Positions 54,087 through 63,202 of a DNA stretch of 64,000 nucleotides are shown one piece after another. Every line of letters begins with the position of its first letter. Position 1 is the first letter of the stretch. A model generated the notes under the pieces. That model was not told where the DNA came from and made no database searches. It saw only the letters and a list, made by a program, of their open reading frames with translations. The position numbers were made by a program, and so were the translations under genes. This DNA comes from Heterorhizobium halophytocola (GTDB lineage: Bacteria > Pseudomonadota > Alphaproteobacteria > Rhizobiales > Rhizobiaceae). The DNA is taken from assembly GCF_017873095.1 (NCBI RefSeq), contig NZ_JAGGJU010000007.1, positions 186,001-250,000 of the forward strand, in the 5' to 3' direction.

Positions 54087-54148
54087 AGGGAATCGAACCC
54101 TCGTATTCAGCTTGGGAAGCTGCTGCTCTACCATTGAGCTACACCCGC
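54078..54148 (-). tRNA. tRNA-Gly (anticodon CCC)
   Basis: Minus strand: acceptor GCGGGTG/CACCCGC, D stem GCTC/GAGC with AATGGTA loop, anticodon loop TTCCCAA (anticodon CCC), T arm GAGGG-TTCGATT-CCCTT. 71 bases without CCA. Its last nine bases overlap the end of the glycosyltransferase gene. Confidence 0.95.
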
Positions 54149-54231
54149 ATCGCCAAGACTTGGTAATCGCGTCGGGGAAAAAGCGCAAGGGGGAAGGCGG
54201 GTAGCGCCGGGACACCCTTGGGGATGGAGGT

Positions 54232-55329
54232 TTATGGCGCGCGAAAATGCTTCGACAGCTTCAGCCCCTGGGCCTGGTAATTGGAGCCGAGGCCGCTGCC
54301 GTAGAGGCCTTCGGGTGGCTCCTGCATGTGTTCATAGACCAGACGACCGATGATCTGGCCGTGTTCGAGGATGAACGGCACCTCGTGGCTGCGCACTTCC
54401 AGCACCGCGCGGCTGCCGGTGCCGCCGGCGCCGGCATGGCCGAAGCCCGGATCGAAGAAGCCGGCATAATGCACGCGGAATTCGCCGACCAGTGGGTCGA
54501 AGGGCGTCATTTCGGCCGCATAGAGCGGCGGTACATGGACCGCCTCGTTGGAAACCAGAATATAGAATTCGTCCGGATCGAGGATCAGTTCGCCCTGACC
54601 GCGGGCATAGAGCGGTTCCCAGAAATCGAGCACGTCATGGGCAGCCTTCTGGTCGACGTCGACGACGGCGGTGTGGTGCTTGCCGCGATAGCCGATCAGG
54701 CCGTCGGGACCGGATCCCTTGAGGTCGATCGACAGCGCGATGCCGCCGCCCGAGACATTGGGCGCATCGCTGGCGACCAGGGTGTCCGCCGTGTGCAGTG
54801 CCAGCAGTTCCGGCTCGCTCAGCACCGCCTGGCCTGCGCGGAAACGGATCTGCGACAGGCGTGATCCGCGCCGGACGATGACGGGGAAGGTGCGCGGGCT
54901 GATCTCGAGATAGAGCGGACCGGCATAGCCGGCCGGCACCTTGTCGAATTCCTGGGCATGATCGACCATCACCCGGGTGAAGATGTCGAGACGGCCGGTC
55001 GAGCTTTTTGGATTGGCTGACGCGGAAATGCCGGGCGCCAGATCCATGCTCTCCATCAGCGGCACGATGTAGACGCAGCCGGTTTCGAGCACCGCGCCGT
55101 TTTCCAGATCGATCTCATGCAGCGTCAGCCGGTCGAGCTTTTCGGCCACCGTGCAGGCGGGGCCGGGCATGAAGCTCGCCCGTACGCGCAGCGCCTTGGA
55201 CCCAAGGCGCAGGTCGAGGCTCGCCGGCTGCACCTGGTCGGCGTCAAGGGCGGCTTCGCTTTTGAGCTGGCCTTCGGCAAACAGCGCCTTGATCGCGCGG
55301 TCGGCCAGAATACCCGATGTCCTCGTCAT
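54232..55329 (-). CDS. dcd: 2'-deoxycytidine 5'-triphosphate deaminase, double-length form
   Basis: 365 residues, about twice the usual 190. The N-terminal half has the Dcd/dUTPase jelly-roll segments PASLDLRLGSKALRVRA and SANPKSSTGRLDIFTRV; the second half repeats related strands (LIGYRGKHHTAVV and GFFDPGFGHAGAGGTGSRA), with HEVPFILEHGQIIGRLVYE near the end. This long form is normal in alphaproteobacteria. It converts dCTP to dUTP. I start at ATG 55329. Divergent from metZ. Confidence 0.9.
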   Translation of the reverse strand: MTRTSGILADRAIKALFAEGQLKSEAALDADQVQPASLDLRLGSKALRVRASFMPGPACTVAEKLDRLTLHEIDLENGAVLETGCVYIVPLMESMDLAPGISASANPKSSTGRLDIFTRVMVDHAQEFDKVPAGYAGPLYLEISPRTFPVIVRRGSRLSQIRFRAGQAVLSEPELLALHTADTLVASDAPNVSGGGIALSIDLKGSGPDGLIGYRGKHHTAVVDVDQKAAHDVLDFWEPLYARGQGELILDPDEFYILVSNEAVHVPPLYAAEMTPFDPLVGEFRVHYAGFFDPGFGHAGAGGTGSRAVLEVRSHEVPFILEHGQIIGRLVYEHMQEPPEGLYGSGLGSNYQAQGLKLSKHFRAP

Positions 55330-55410
55330 GTCGTCGTTCCTGTTTGGCGAGACAAAATCAAAACCGGAGAATTGACGCAAGTCCGCGATCGGCGTATTGG
55401 AGCCTTATCC

Positions 55411-55462
55411 CGTGGTGATTTGGCCGGTCGGCTTGCAGCCACGTTAAACAAGTGGCTAAAAA
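55411..55462 (+). promoter_or_regulatory. SAM-II riboswitch
   Basis: The conserved pieces are in order: GTGATTTGGCC, CGGCTTGCAGCC, ACGTTAAACAAGTGGCTAAA. This is the SAM-II (metA) aptamer known upstream of metA and metZ in alphaproteobacteria. It lies about 60 bases before metZ and binds S-adenosylmethionine to lower expression. Confidence 0.93.
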
Positions 55463-55474
55463 GACCGGGTACGA

Positions 55475-55501
55475 AACCGGTCCGCAATGACCGGTTTTTT
55501 T
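55475..55501 (+). terminator. Intrinsic terminator between SAM-II aptamer and metZ
   Basis: AACCGGTC, CGCAAT, GACCGGTT followed by TTTTT. An alternative pairing of GACCGG (55463-55468) with CCGGTC (55477-55482) would break it, so this may be the switch's expression platform. Confidence 0.85.
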
Positions 55502-55522
55502 GTATTCGAAAGGCATGACGGC

Positions 55523-56707
55523 ATGAGCAGCAACTGGCGTCCCGCAACCAAGCTCGTTCACGGTGGCACCCTCCGCTCGCAATATGGCGAGACGTCCGAG
55601 GCCATCTACCTCACCCAGGGTTTTGTCTATGACAGCGCGGAAGCGGCGGAAGCCCGCTTCAAGGGCGAGACCGACGGCTTCATCTATGCGCGTTACGGCA
55701 GCCCGACCAACGACATGTTCGAAAAGCGCATGTGCATGCTGGAAGGCGCGGAAGATGCGCGTGCCACCGCGTCCGGCATGGCTGCCGTCACTGCGGCGAT
55801 CATGTGCCAGCTGAAAGCCGGCGATCATGTGATCGGTGCGCGGGCGCTGTTCGGCTCCTGTCGCTGGGTCATCGAGACGCTGGCGCCGCGCTACGGTATC
55901 GAATTCACGCTGGTGGACGGCCGCGACATGACCAACTGGGAACAGGCGATCCGGCCCAATACCAAGGTCATGTTCCTCGAAAGCCCGACCAATCCGACGC
56001 TCGAAGTGGTCGATATCGCAGGCGTTGCCAAGCTCTGCAACCAGATCGGCGCCAAGCTTGTCGTCGACAACGTCTTTGCCACCCCGCTTTTTCAGAAGCC
56101 GCTGGAACTCGGCGCGCATGTCGTCGTCTACTCGGCCACCAAGCATATCGACGGCCAGGGCCGCTGCCTTGGCGGTGTCGTGCTGTCGTCGAAGGAATGG
56201 ATCGACGAGAACCTGCATGACTATTTCCGCCACAGCGGCCCGGCCATGTCGCCGTTCAACGCCTGGACCCTGTTGAAGGGCATCGAGACGCTGCCGTTGC
56301 GCGTTCGTCAGCAGACGGAGAATGCAGCCCGGGTCGCCGACTTTCTTGCGGAGCATCCGAAGATCGGCAAGGTGATTTATCCCGGTCGCGCCGACCATCC
56401 GCAGGCCGATCTGATCGCCCGGCAGATGACCGGTGGCTCCACCTTGGTCGCCTTCGAGATGAAGGGCGGCAAGGAAGCGGCCTTCGCCCTGCAGAACGCG
56501 CTGGAGATCGTCCGCATCTCCAACAATCTCGGCGATGCGAAGTCGCTGATCACCCATCCGGCGACCACCACGCACAAGAACCTTACCGACGAGGCACGGG
56601 CCGAACTGGGTATTTCCGTCGGCACGGTGCGTCTGTCCTGCGGCATCGAGGACGGCACCGACCTGATCGAGGATTTCGATCAGGCGCTGAAGCGCGCGGG
56701 CGTCTGA
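55523..56707 (+). CDS. metZ: O-succinylhomoserine sulfhydrylase
   Basis: 394 residues from ATG 55523. YARYGSPTNDMFEKRMCMLEG and the PLP Lys in VYSATKHIDGQGRCLGG near residue 208 identify the Cys/Met metabolism PLP family; the MetZ group has ARATASGMAAVTAAIM. It makes homocysteine from O-succinylhomoserine and sulfide. The SAM-II riboswitch and terminator upstream link it to the SAM level. apaG follows after 160 bases. Confidence 0.95.
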   Translation: MSSNWRPATKLVHGGTLRSQYGETSEAIYLTQGFVYDSAEAAEARFKGETDGFIYARYGSPTNDMFEKRMCMLEGAEDARATASGMAAVTAAIMCQLKAGDHVIGARALFGSCRWVIETLAPRYGIEFTLVDGRDMTNWEQAIRPNTKVMFLESPTNPTLEVVDIAGVAKLCNQIGAKLVVDNVFATPLFQKPLELGAHVVVYSATKHIDGQGRCLGGVVLSSKEWIDENLHDYFRHSGPAMSPFNAWTLLKGIETLPLRVRQQTENAARVADFLAEHPKIGKVIYPGRADHPQADLIARQMTGGSTLVAFEMKGGKEAAFALQNALEIVRISNNLGDAKSLITHPATTTHKNLTDEARAELGISVGTVRLSCGIEDGTDLIEDFDQALKRAGV

Positions 56708-56867
56708 GCTTTCAGGCGACGGCGGAAATCGGCATTCGAGGCGCATCGGGGCACCGGTTTGCCTCGTTTCCTGTTGCTGGCGGTGTGTATAGACGCCGCC
56801 GTTCGCTTGATTTTAAGCAGTTACTGTACAAAATGCATATTCGCTATGCAGTCGAGGTGCCTGCCGC

Positions 56868-57260
56868 ATGTATCGAGCCGTGACCCGGGATATCGAGGTT
56901 CGCGTTGAGCCGTTCTATCTGGAGGATCAGTCCGACCCGGAAGACGGCCGCTATGTCTGGGGCTACCGGATCGTCATTTCCAATCATTCCGACGAGACCG
57001 TCAAGCTGATGCAGCGCTATTGGCACATCACCGACGAAAACGGTCAGGTGGATGAGGTGAGGGGCCCGGGTGTCGTCGGCGAACAGCCGCGGCTCGGTCC
57101 CGGCGACACCTATGAATATTCCTCGGGCTGCCCGCTCGACACCCCCTCGGGCATGATGTTCGGCCATTATGAGATGGTGACCGATAGCGGCCGGCAGTTC
57201 GACGTCGCCATCCCGGCTTTCTCTCTCGACAGACCGGGACTGGCGCGCGTTCTCAACTGA
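56868..57260 (+). CDS. apaG: ApaG domain protein
   Basis: 130 residues. [29 protein letters not shown] and [25 protein letters not shown] are the ApaG/FNIII-like signatures. ApaG is linked to Co2+/Mg2+ handling but its biochemical role is unknown. GAGG precedes the ATG by ten bases. It ends nine bases before the convergent hslO. Confidence 0.94.
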   Translation: MYRAVTRDIEVRVEPFYLEDQSDPEDGRYVWGYRIVISNHSDETVKLMQRYWHITDENGQVDEVRGPGVVGEQPRLGPGDTYEYSSGCPLDTPSGMMFGHYEMVTDSGRQFDVAIPAFSLDRPGLARVLN

Positions 57261-57269
57261 AGCTGACAA

Positions 57270-58262
57270 TCAGCTCTCGGCGACTTCCGCCACGTCGTAG
57301 ACATAGGTCGTCGAGCAGAACTCGCAGGTGACCGAGATCTTGCCGTCATCGTCCTGGCTCGCCTCGATCTCCTCGGCGGAGAAACCGCCGAGCACGCCGC
57401 TGATCTTGTCCCGCGAACATTGGCAGCGATCATAGACGGTGTTCGGCTCGTAAACCCGCACGCCGCGCTCATGGAACAGGCGAAACAGCAGCCGTTCGGT
57501 TCCGACCAGCGGGTCGACCAGTTCGTCGGTGTCGATCGTCTCGACCAGCATGCGGGCCTCTTCCCAGCCATTGTCGACCACGAGATCCTGCGGCCGCTCA
57601 TCGCCGTCGCCGCCGTGCAGATCGGGCTGGCGCATACGCTCTGGCGCCTCGGGCAGGAACTGCGCGATCAGGCCGCCGGCACGCCATGTATGGCGCGGAT
57701 TGCCCTTTTCGTCGCGGTCGTAGAGCTCTGCGGCGCTGAGGCGAACCCGGGTCGGGATCTGCTCCGACTGGCGGAAATAGACGCCGGCGATTTCCTCGAG
57801 CGTCGAACCGTCGAGCGGCACGATTCCCTGATAGGGCTGGGTGTAGCCGCCCTGGTCGATGGTGAACGCGAGGATGCCGGTGCCGAGCAGCTGTTCCGGC
57901 GTCGCGGCATCCGCCGCCACGGCCTTGGCGAGCGCGTCCTCGTCGAAACGGGCATAGGCGCGCACGCCGTCCGGCGTGGTGAAATCGGCAACCAGCAGAT
58001 CGACGGGACCGTCGCTCTTGGTCTGCACGGTGAACTTGCCCTCGAATTTCAACGAGGTGCCGATCAGCACCGTCAGCACGATGGCTTCGGCCAGCAGCCG
58101 GGCAACTGCCGGCGGATACTGGTGGCGATCGAGGATGTCGGTCACCAGGGGCCCCAGCTGGACCGCCCGGCCACGCACGTCGAGACCTTCCACCTGGAAG
58201 GGGACAACCCTGTCGTCGCCGGCGAAACCAAATTCGCCGAGTTCGCTATTCTTGTCTGCCAT
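57270..58262 (-). CDS. hslO: Hsp33 redox-regulated chaperone
   Basis: 330 residues. The C-terminal zinc switch is DRCQCSRDK and, 30 or so residues later, VTCEFCSTTY: the CXC...CXXC set that releases zinc on oxidation. The N-terminal domain is standard, with LADFTTPDGVRAYARFD-like strands. It holds unfolded proteins under oxidative stress. In rhizobia it commonly neighbours argF, 164 bases upstream here in the same direction. Confidence 0.95.
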   Translation of the reverse strand: MADKNSELGEFGFAGDDRVVPFQVEGLDVRGRAVQLGPLVTDILDRHQYPPAVARLLAEAIVLTVLIGTSLKFEGKFTVQTKSDGPVDLLVADFTTPDGVRAYARFDEDALAKAVAADAATPEQLLGTGILAFTIDQGGYTQPYQGIVPLDGSTLEEIAGVYFRQSEQIPTRVRLSAAELYDRDEKGNPRHTWRAGGLIAQFLPEAPERMRQPDLHGGDGDERPQDLVVDNGWEEARMLVETIDTDELVDPLVGTERLLFRLFHERGVRVYEPNTVYDRCQCSRDKISGVLGGFSAEEIEASQDDDGKISVTCEFCSTTYVYDVAEVAES

Positions 58263-58426
58263 GATCTGAACTCCCGGCGCAGACGCGCCAAAAATGACGG
58301 GCCAGGCGCCCGTTGATGTCAGCCGCTCACATGGGGAATGTGGCCGGAAAGGTCAAGCATTCCGTAAATGGCGGATCTCTGGGAGAGGCCCGCCGATCAG
58401 GCCCGGCCTGGGGTGCCGCTTGCGCG

Positions 58427-59338
58427 TCAGAGCGCGCCGAGGCACCACGCCAGGATCGATTTCTGCGCATGCAGCCGGTTTTCGGCTTCGTCGAAGACGA
58501 CGGACTGCGGCCCGTCGATCACCTCGTTGGTCACCTCTTCGCCGCGATGGGCCGGCAGGCAGTGGAGGAAGAGGGCATCGTCATGTGCCTTCTTCATCAA
58601 CGCGCCGTTGACCTGGTAGGGCTGGAAGATGTTGTGACCGCGCGCCTTGTGCTCCTGGTTCATCGACACCCAGGTGTCGGTGATCACCGCATCGGCATCG
58701 GTGACGGCCCGGTCGGCATCGTGGCACAGCATGACATTGCCGCCATTGTCGCGCGCCCAGTTGAGGATCTTGTCGTCCGGTTCCGAACCCATCGGCACGG
58801 CCATGTTCATCCGGTAGCCGAAGCGGGCCGAGCCCTCGACCAGCGAATGCAGCACATTGTTGCCGTCGCCGGTCCAGGCCAGTGTCTTGCCGGCGATCGG
58901 GCCGCGGTGTTCCTCGAAGGTCATGATATCGGCCATGATCTGGCAGGGATGCGTCAGGTCCGTCAGGGCGTTGATCACTGGAACGGTTGCGTGCTCCGCC
59001 ATTTCCAGCAGGCGCGAATGCTCGGTGGTGCGGATCATGATCGCATCGACATAGCGCGACAGCACCTTGGCGGTGTCGCCGATCGTCTCCGCGCGGCCGA
59101 GCTGCATCTCGGTGCCCGACAGGAACAGTGTTTCGCCGCCGAGCTGGCGCATGCCGACGTCGAAGGAGACGCGGGTGCGGGTCGACGGCTTTTCGAAGAT
59201 CATCGCCAGCATCTTGCCGGCAAGCGGCTTTCCGGCGGTTCCGTCCTTGGTGGCCTTTTTCCGCGAGGCCGCGTCATTGAGGATCGTGCGAAGGTCGGTC
59301 GCCGACATGGCGGAGAGATCGAGAAAATGCTTGGCCAT
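58427..59338 (-). CDS. argF: Ornithine carbamoyltransferase
   Basis: 303 residues. [15 protein letters not shown] near residue 50 holds the STRTR carbamoyl-phosphate loop, [11 protein letters not shown] the second, and [12 protein letters not shown] the catalytic Cys. It makes citrulline from ornithine. The ATG follows the argD stop by 14 bases, giving an argD-argF operon. Confidence 0.97.
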   Translation of the reverse strand: MAKHFLDLSAMSATDLRTILNDAASRKKATKDGTAGKPLAGKMLAMIFEKPSTRTRVSFDVGMRQLGGETLFLSGTEMQLGRAETIGDTAKVLSRYVDAIMIRTTEHSRLLEMAEHATVPVINALTDLTHPCQIMADIMTFEEHRGPIAGKTLAWTGDGNNVLHSLVEGSARFGYRMNMAVPMGSEPDDKILNWARDNGGNVMLCHDADRAVTDADAVITDTWVSMNQEHKARGHNIFQPYQVNGALMKKAHDDALFLHCLPAHRGEEVTNEVIDGPQSVVFDEAENRLHAQKSILAWCLGAL

Positions 59339-59352
59339 TCCGTGAGTACCCG

Positions 59353-60558
59353 TCAGCCGTGAAGGCTCTTCTTTTCGTCTTCAATCATCAGGCTTTCGGC
59401 GGCCTGTTCGATGCGGTGGAGGGCTTCGCGCGCCTCTTCTGCTGTGGTCGTCAGCGGCGGCAGCAGCCGGATCACGTTCTCGCCCGCGCCGACCGCCAGC
59501 ATGTGCTGGTCACGCATGGCGCCGAGAAGGTCGGCAAAGGGCACCTTGGCCTTGATACCGAGCATCAGGCCCTGGCCGCGAATGTCCTCGATGATATCCG
59601 GAAAGCGGTCCTTCAGCGCTTCGAGACCCTGGCGCATGACCAGCGCCACGTCTTGAACATGCTGCAGAAAGCCGTCTTCGAGCACCACGTCGAGCACGGC
59701 ATTGCCGACCGCCATGCCGAGCGGGTTGCCGCCATAGGTCGAGCCGTGCGTGCCCTTGACCATGCCGGAGGCCGCCTCGTCGGTGGCAAGGCAGGCACCC
59801 AACGGATAGCCGCCGCCGATGCCCTTGGCGATCGCCATGATATCGGGCGTGATGCCCGACCATTCATGGGCGAAGAACTTGCCGGTGCGGCCGACGCCCG
59901 ACTGCACCTCGTCGAGGATCAGGAGCAGGCCGTTATCGTCGCAAAGCGTGCGCAGTTCGCGCATGATATCGGAGGGCACCAGGCGAATGCCGCCTTCACC
60001 CTGTACCGGTTCGATCAGGATGGCGGCCGTCGCATCGGTGATTGCGGCCTTCAGTGCGTCCATATCGCCGAGCGGGACCTGGTCGAAGCCGGGTGCCTTG
60101 GGGCCGAAGCCTTCGAGATATTTCTCCTGGCCGCCGGCGGCGATCGTCGCGATCGTGCGGCCGTGGAAGGCGCCCTCGAAGGTGATGATGTGGAATTTTT
60201 CCGGATGCCCCTTGGCAAACTGATAGCGACGCGCGGTCTTGATCGCGCATTCCAGTGCCTCGGCACCCGAGTTGGTGAAGAACACCTTGTCGGCGAAGGT
60301 CGCCGCGGTCAGCCGCGCGGCGAAGGTTTCCTGGCCGGGGATGTCATAGAGGTTCGACAGGTGCCAGAGCTTGTCGGCCTGGTCCTTCAATGCCGAGACC
60401 AGATGCGGGTGCGCGTGGCCGAGCGAGTTGACGGCGATGCCGGCTGCAAAGTCGAGATAGCGCTCGCCGCTTTCCGTGATCAGCCAGACCCCTTCACCTC
60501 GCTCGAAGCGCAGGGGAGCGCGAGCGTAAGTCTGATAGAGCGGCGATGCCTCGGCCAT
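59353..60558 (-). CDS. argD: Acetylornithine aminotransferase
   Basis: 401 residues from ATG 60558 with AAGGAG upstream. [14 protein letters not shown] is the cofactor loop, [18 protein letters not shown] the Asp-Glu pair, and [17 protein letters not shown] holds the PLP Lys. It makes N-acetylornithine for arginine synthesis and is the first gene of argD-argF. A terminator-like hairpin lies in its leader. Confidence 0.96.
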   Translation of the reverse strand: MAEASPLYQTYARAPLRFERGEGVWLITESGERYLDFAAGIAVNSLGHAHPHLVSALKDQADKLWHLSNLYDIPGQETFAARLTAATFADKVFFTNSGAEALECAIKTARRYQFAKGHPEKFHIITFEGAFHGRTIATIAAGGQEKYLEGFGPKAPGFDQVPLGDMDALKAAITDATAAILIEPVQGEGGIRLVPSDIMRELRTLCDDNGLLLILDEVQSGVGRTGKFFAHEWSGITPDIMAIAKGIGGGYPLGACLATDEAASGMVKGTHGSTYGGNPLGMAVGNAVLDVVLEDGFLQHVQDVALVMRQGLEALKDRFPDIIEDIRGQGLMLGIKAKVPFADLLGAMRDQHMLAVGAGENVIRLLPPLTTTAEEAREALHRIEQAAESLMIEDEKKSLHG

Positions 60559-60633
60559 AGCGGTAAACTCCTTGCGGCAGGCTGATGAACTTCTGCAGGA
60601 TCTGGATCGGCAGGCGGCTTGCGACGCCCTGGA

Positions 60634-60659
60634 AATCAAAAATGCCGCCTTGCGGCGGC
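60634..60659 (-). terminator. Terminator-like hairpin in the argD leader
   Basis: On the minus strand GCCGCC (60659-60654), GCAA, GGCGGC (60649-60644), then ATTTTTG. It lies between any far-upstream argD promoter and the gene. Confidence 0.6.
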
Positions 60660-60807
60660 GTTCGCACTATCATCGTTTCCCGCTAACCTGTCAATAAACC
60701 TCGGGGTTTCGCCGATTTTTTTGGTTTTGAGCTGTTTCGCTCTGCCGCCGGCCGGAGCTTTTGCGCTTGACCTGGCGCGCCAGCAAGTTGGGGAAAACTC
60801 GCAATTC

Positions 60808-60957
60808 GATTCGCGATGATTCCACCGACTCTTGTCACGGAGTCAGCCCGGCACTAGGTTAATAACAGATTGCTAGACTGCATGCGGCGGAACTAGTCAC
60901 CGACAGTAACGAGGTAGTTTTTGCTTCGGAGTCTTCCGAGGCAACGGTGAGGGATTC
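60808..60957. promoter_or_regulatory. Cluster of six GANTC (CcrM) sites upstream of gcrA
   Basis: GANTC occurs at 60808, 60818, 60827, 60840, 60929 and 60953, four of them within 37 bases. In Caulobacter methylation of such sites affects gcrA and other cell-cycle promoters. Confidence 0.7.
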
Positions 60958-60990
60958 TGCCATAAGAAGCCTGAAAGGCGGAGAATTGGC

Positions 60991-61518
60991 ATGAATTGGA
61001 CAGATGAGCGCGTCGAAAGACTTACGAAATTATGGGCCGAAGGCCTGAGCGCAAGTCAGATTGCCGCCCAGCTCGGCGGCGTTAGTCGAAATGCCGTGAT
61101 CGGCAAGGTGCACCGGCTCAACCTGCCGGGACGCGTCAAGGCCGGCGGCAATGCGGCACCGGCGCGCACGCCCAAGCGCACCTCGACGGCACCGGCGCGT
61201 CCCGCCACCTTCGCGCCCCGCGCCCCGGCTCGCCCGGCGGCACGTCCGGTTGGCAGCGAGATGGTGAAGGAGAGCTCCGAAGTTCAGCCTTACGTCGAGC
61301 CGACCTACCGGCCCGGTCGTGACGTGGTCGTGCCGATCTCGCGCAAGCTTATCCTGACGGAACTGACCGAGCGCACCTGCAAGTGGCCGATCGGTGATCC
61401 GATCAAGGACGACTTCCATTTCTGCGGCTGCGAAGCCCAGGAAGCATCCCCCTATTGCTCCTATCATGCCAAGCTCGCCTATCAGCCGGTTTCCGATCGC
61501 CGCAAGACGGCACGCTGA
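60991..61518 (+). CDS. gcrA: Cell-cycle regulator GcrA
   Basis: 175 residues. MNWTDERVERLTKLWAEGLSASQIAAQLGG then VSRNAVIGKVHRLNLPGR is the GcrA N-terminal DNA-binding domain; an Ala/Pro-rich linker follows, and the C-terminal ERTCKWPIGDP then FHFCGCEAQ, YCSYHAKLAYQ binds sigma-70. GcrA recruits RNA polymerase to GANTC-methylated promoters. AAGGCGGAG precedes the ATG. Its own promoter region is rich in GANTC. Confidence 0.97.
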   Translation: MNWTDERVERLTKLWAEGLSASQIAAQLGGVSRNAVIGKVHRLNLPGRVKAGGNAAPARTPKRTSTAPARPATFAPRAPARPAARPVGSEMVKESSEVQPYVEPTYRPGRDVVVPISRKLILTELTERTCKWPIGDPIKDDFHFCGCEAQEASPYCSYHAKLAYQPVSDRRKTAR

Positions 61519-61548
61519 TCTGACGACACGCACAGGATGTATACGGGA

Positions 61549-61570
61549 ACGGGCCGCAGGGCCCGTTTTT
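61549..61570 (+). terminator. Intrinsic terminator after gcrA
   Basis: ACGGGCC, GCAG, GGCCCGT followed by TTTT. Confidence 0.92.
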
Positions 61571-61637
61571 GCGTTTCTGGCGCAGCTCGCCGGAGGTTTT
61601 GAGGCGCGCTGCCGGACATCGACAAGCGGGCAAACGC

Positions 61638-61668
61638 AAAAGGAGCCGGCTGTGGGACAGGCCGGCTC
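61638..61668 (-). terminator. Terminator after phoB
   Basis: GAGCCGGC and GCCGGCTC form an eight-base stem around ten bases. On the minus strand it is followed by CTTTTG, 43 bases beyond the phoB stop. Confidence 0.7.
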
Positions 61669-61710
61669 TTGTTCGATCGTGGTGTGGCCGGTGTCAGGAT
61701 TCCGCCGGTG

Positions 61711-62394
61711 TCAGGATTCCATCGAGTAGCCAGCACCGCGCACGGTGCGGATCACATCCTGCATGCTGGAAAAATTGAGCGCCTTCCTCAGGCGGCCGAC
61801 ATGCACGTCGACAGTGCGCTCGTCGACATAGATGTCGTGGCCCCAGACGCCATCGAGCAGCTGCGAGCGGGAAAACACCCGACCGGGCGACGCCATCAGG
61901 AATTCCAGCAACCGGAATTCGGTTGGCCCAAGACGCACTTCGCGGCTCTTGCGATGGACGCGATGGGTTTCCCGGTCGAGTTCGATGTCACCGCAGCGTA
62001 GCACCGAGGACAGCACCTCGGGACGTGCACGCCGCAGCATCGCCTTGACGCGTGCCATCAGTTCCGGCGTCGAGAACGGCTTGACGACATAGTCGTCGGC
62101 GCCGGTCGCAAGGCCGCGAACCCGCTCGCTTTCCTCGCCGCGGGCCGTCAGCATGATGATCGGCAACCGCTCGGTTTCCGAACGTGTCCGCAGCCGGCGG
62201 CACAGCTCGATGCCGGAGACGCCCGGCAGCATCCAGTCGAGGATCAGCAGATCGGGTACGCGTTCCTGCAAGCGAATTTCAGCCTCGTCGCCCCGCAGGA
62301 TCGTCTCGACTTCGTAGCCTTCGGCTTCCAGGTTGTAACGAAGCAGGACGCTGAGGGCCTCTTCGTCTTCAACCACTGCAATTTTGGGATGCAT
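61711..62394 (-). CDS. phoB: Phosphate regulon response regulator PhoB
   Basis: 227 residues from ATG 62394 (MHPKIAVVEDEEALSVLL); an upstream GTG-type start would add five. Receiver with LLILDWMLPGVSG (acceptor Asp near 53) and VVKPFSTPEL (Lys); OmpR-type winged helix with GVWGHDIYVDERTVDVHVGRLRK. It activates pho-box promoters when phosphate is low. It follows phoU by 34 bases in the pst-phoU-phoB order. Confidence 0.96.
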   Translation of the reverse strand: MHPKIAVVEDEEALSVLLRYNLEAEGYEVETILRGDEAEIRLQERVPDLLILDWMLPGVSGIELCRRLRTRSETERLPIIMLTARGEESERVRGLATGADDYVVKPFSTPELMARVKAMLRRARPEVLSSVLRCGDIELDRETHRVHRKSREVRLGPTEFRLLEFLMASPGRVFSRSQLLDGVWGHDIYVDERTVDVHVGRLRKALNFSSMQDVIRTVRGAGYSMES

Positions 62395-62428
62395 CGAACT
62401 TAAAACCACTTGTGGACGAACGGGATGC

Positions 62429-63139
62429 TTACTCTTCGGCGCCGAAACTCGACGTCAGGTCTTCCTTCGGACGCTCGCCTTCGGGCGGTGCGCCGGTGGT
62501 CATGTAATAGATCGTCTCGGCGATATTGGTGGCGTGGTCACCGACGCGCTCGATGTTTTTCGCGCAGAACAGCAGATGCGTGCATGTCGTGATATTGCGC
62601 GGATCTTCCATCATGTAGGTCAGCAGTTCGCGGAACAGCGAGGTATACATTGCGTCGATTTCCTCGTCGCGATCGCGGATCGACTTGGCCTTCTCGGCCG
62701 AACGGGTCGAGTAGACGTCGAGCACTTCCTTCAGCTGCAGAAGCGCCAGTTCCGAGAGGTGTTCCAGGCCGCGGGCGAGCTTGCGCGGGACGCCGGTGCC
62801 CTGCACAGCCATGACCCGCTTGGCGTTGTTCTTGCCCATGTCGCCGACGCGCTCGAGGTCGCTTGCGATACGAAGGGCGCCGATGATCTCGCGAAGGTCG
62901 GCGGCAACCGGCTGGCGGCGGGCGATCACGATCACCGCCTTTTCACCGATGTCGAGTTCCGCGGCATCCATGACCACATCGTCGGAGATCACCTTTTGAG
63001 CGAGTGCCGCATCGGTATTGACCAGCGCCTTGACGCTGTCCGCCACCATCTGCTCGGCCATGCCGCCCATCTCCGAAATGCGCCGCATCAGATATTGCAG
63101 CTCTTCATCGAATGCGGACAGGAGATGGGTTGAAGCCAT
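62429..63139 (-). CDS. phoU: Phosphate signalling protein PhoU
   Basis: 236 residues, two three-helix bundles. ISEMGGMAEQMVADSVKALV and ERVGDMGKNNAKRVM with a second ERVGDHATNIAETIYYM are the two metal-binding E/DxxxD motifs. It couples the Pst transporter to PhoR/PhoB signalling. 63 bases after pstB in the same operon. Confidence 0.97.
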   Translation of the reverse strand: MASTHLLSAFDEELQYLMRRISEMGGMAEQMVADSVKALVNTDAALAQKVISDDVVMDAAELDIGEKAVIVIARRQPVAADLREIIGALRIASDLERVGDMGKNNAKRVMAVQGTGVPRKLARGLEHLSELALLQLKEVLDVYSTRSAEKAKSIRDRDEEIDAMYTSLFRELLTYMMEDPRNITTCTHLLFCAKNIERVGDHATNIAETIYYMTTGAPPEGERPKEDLTSSFGAEE

Positions 63140-63202
63140 TGTCGTTCCTTCCAGATGTTTCTACCAGCCGGGTTGTCCGGCGTGCCAGGCCTCAAGCGAT
63201 CA

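Larger units (their letters stand above)
60559..60990. other. Divergent region between argD and gcrA
   Basis: 432 bases without a gene. The gcrA side carries six GANTC sites; the argD side carries a GC-rich hairpin. A TTAATAAC sequence near 60858 is AT-rich and may be part of a promoter. Confidence 0.6.
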
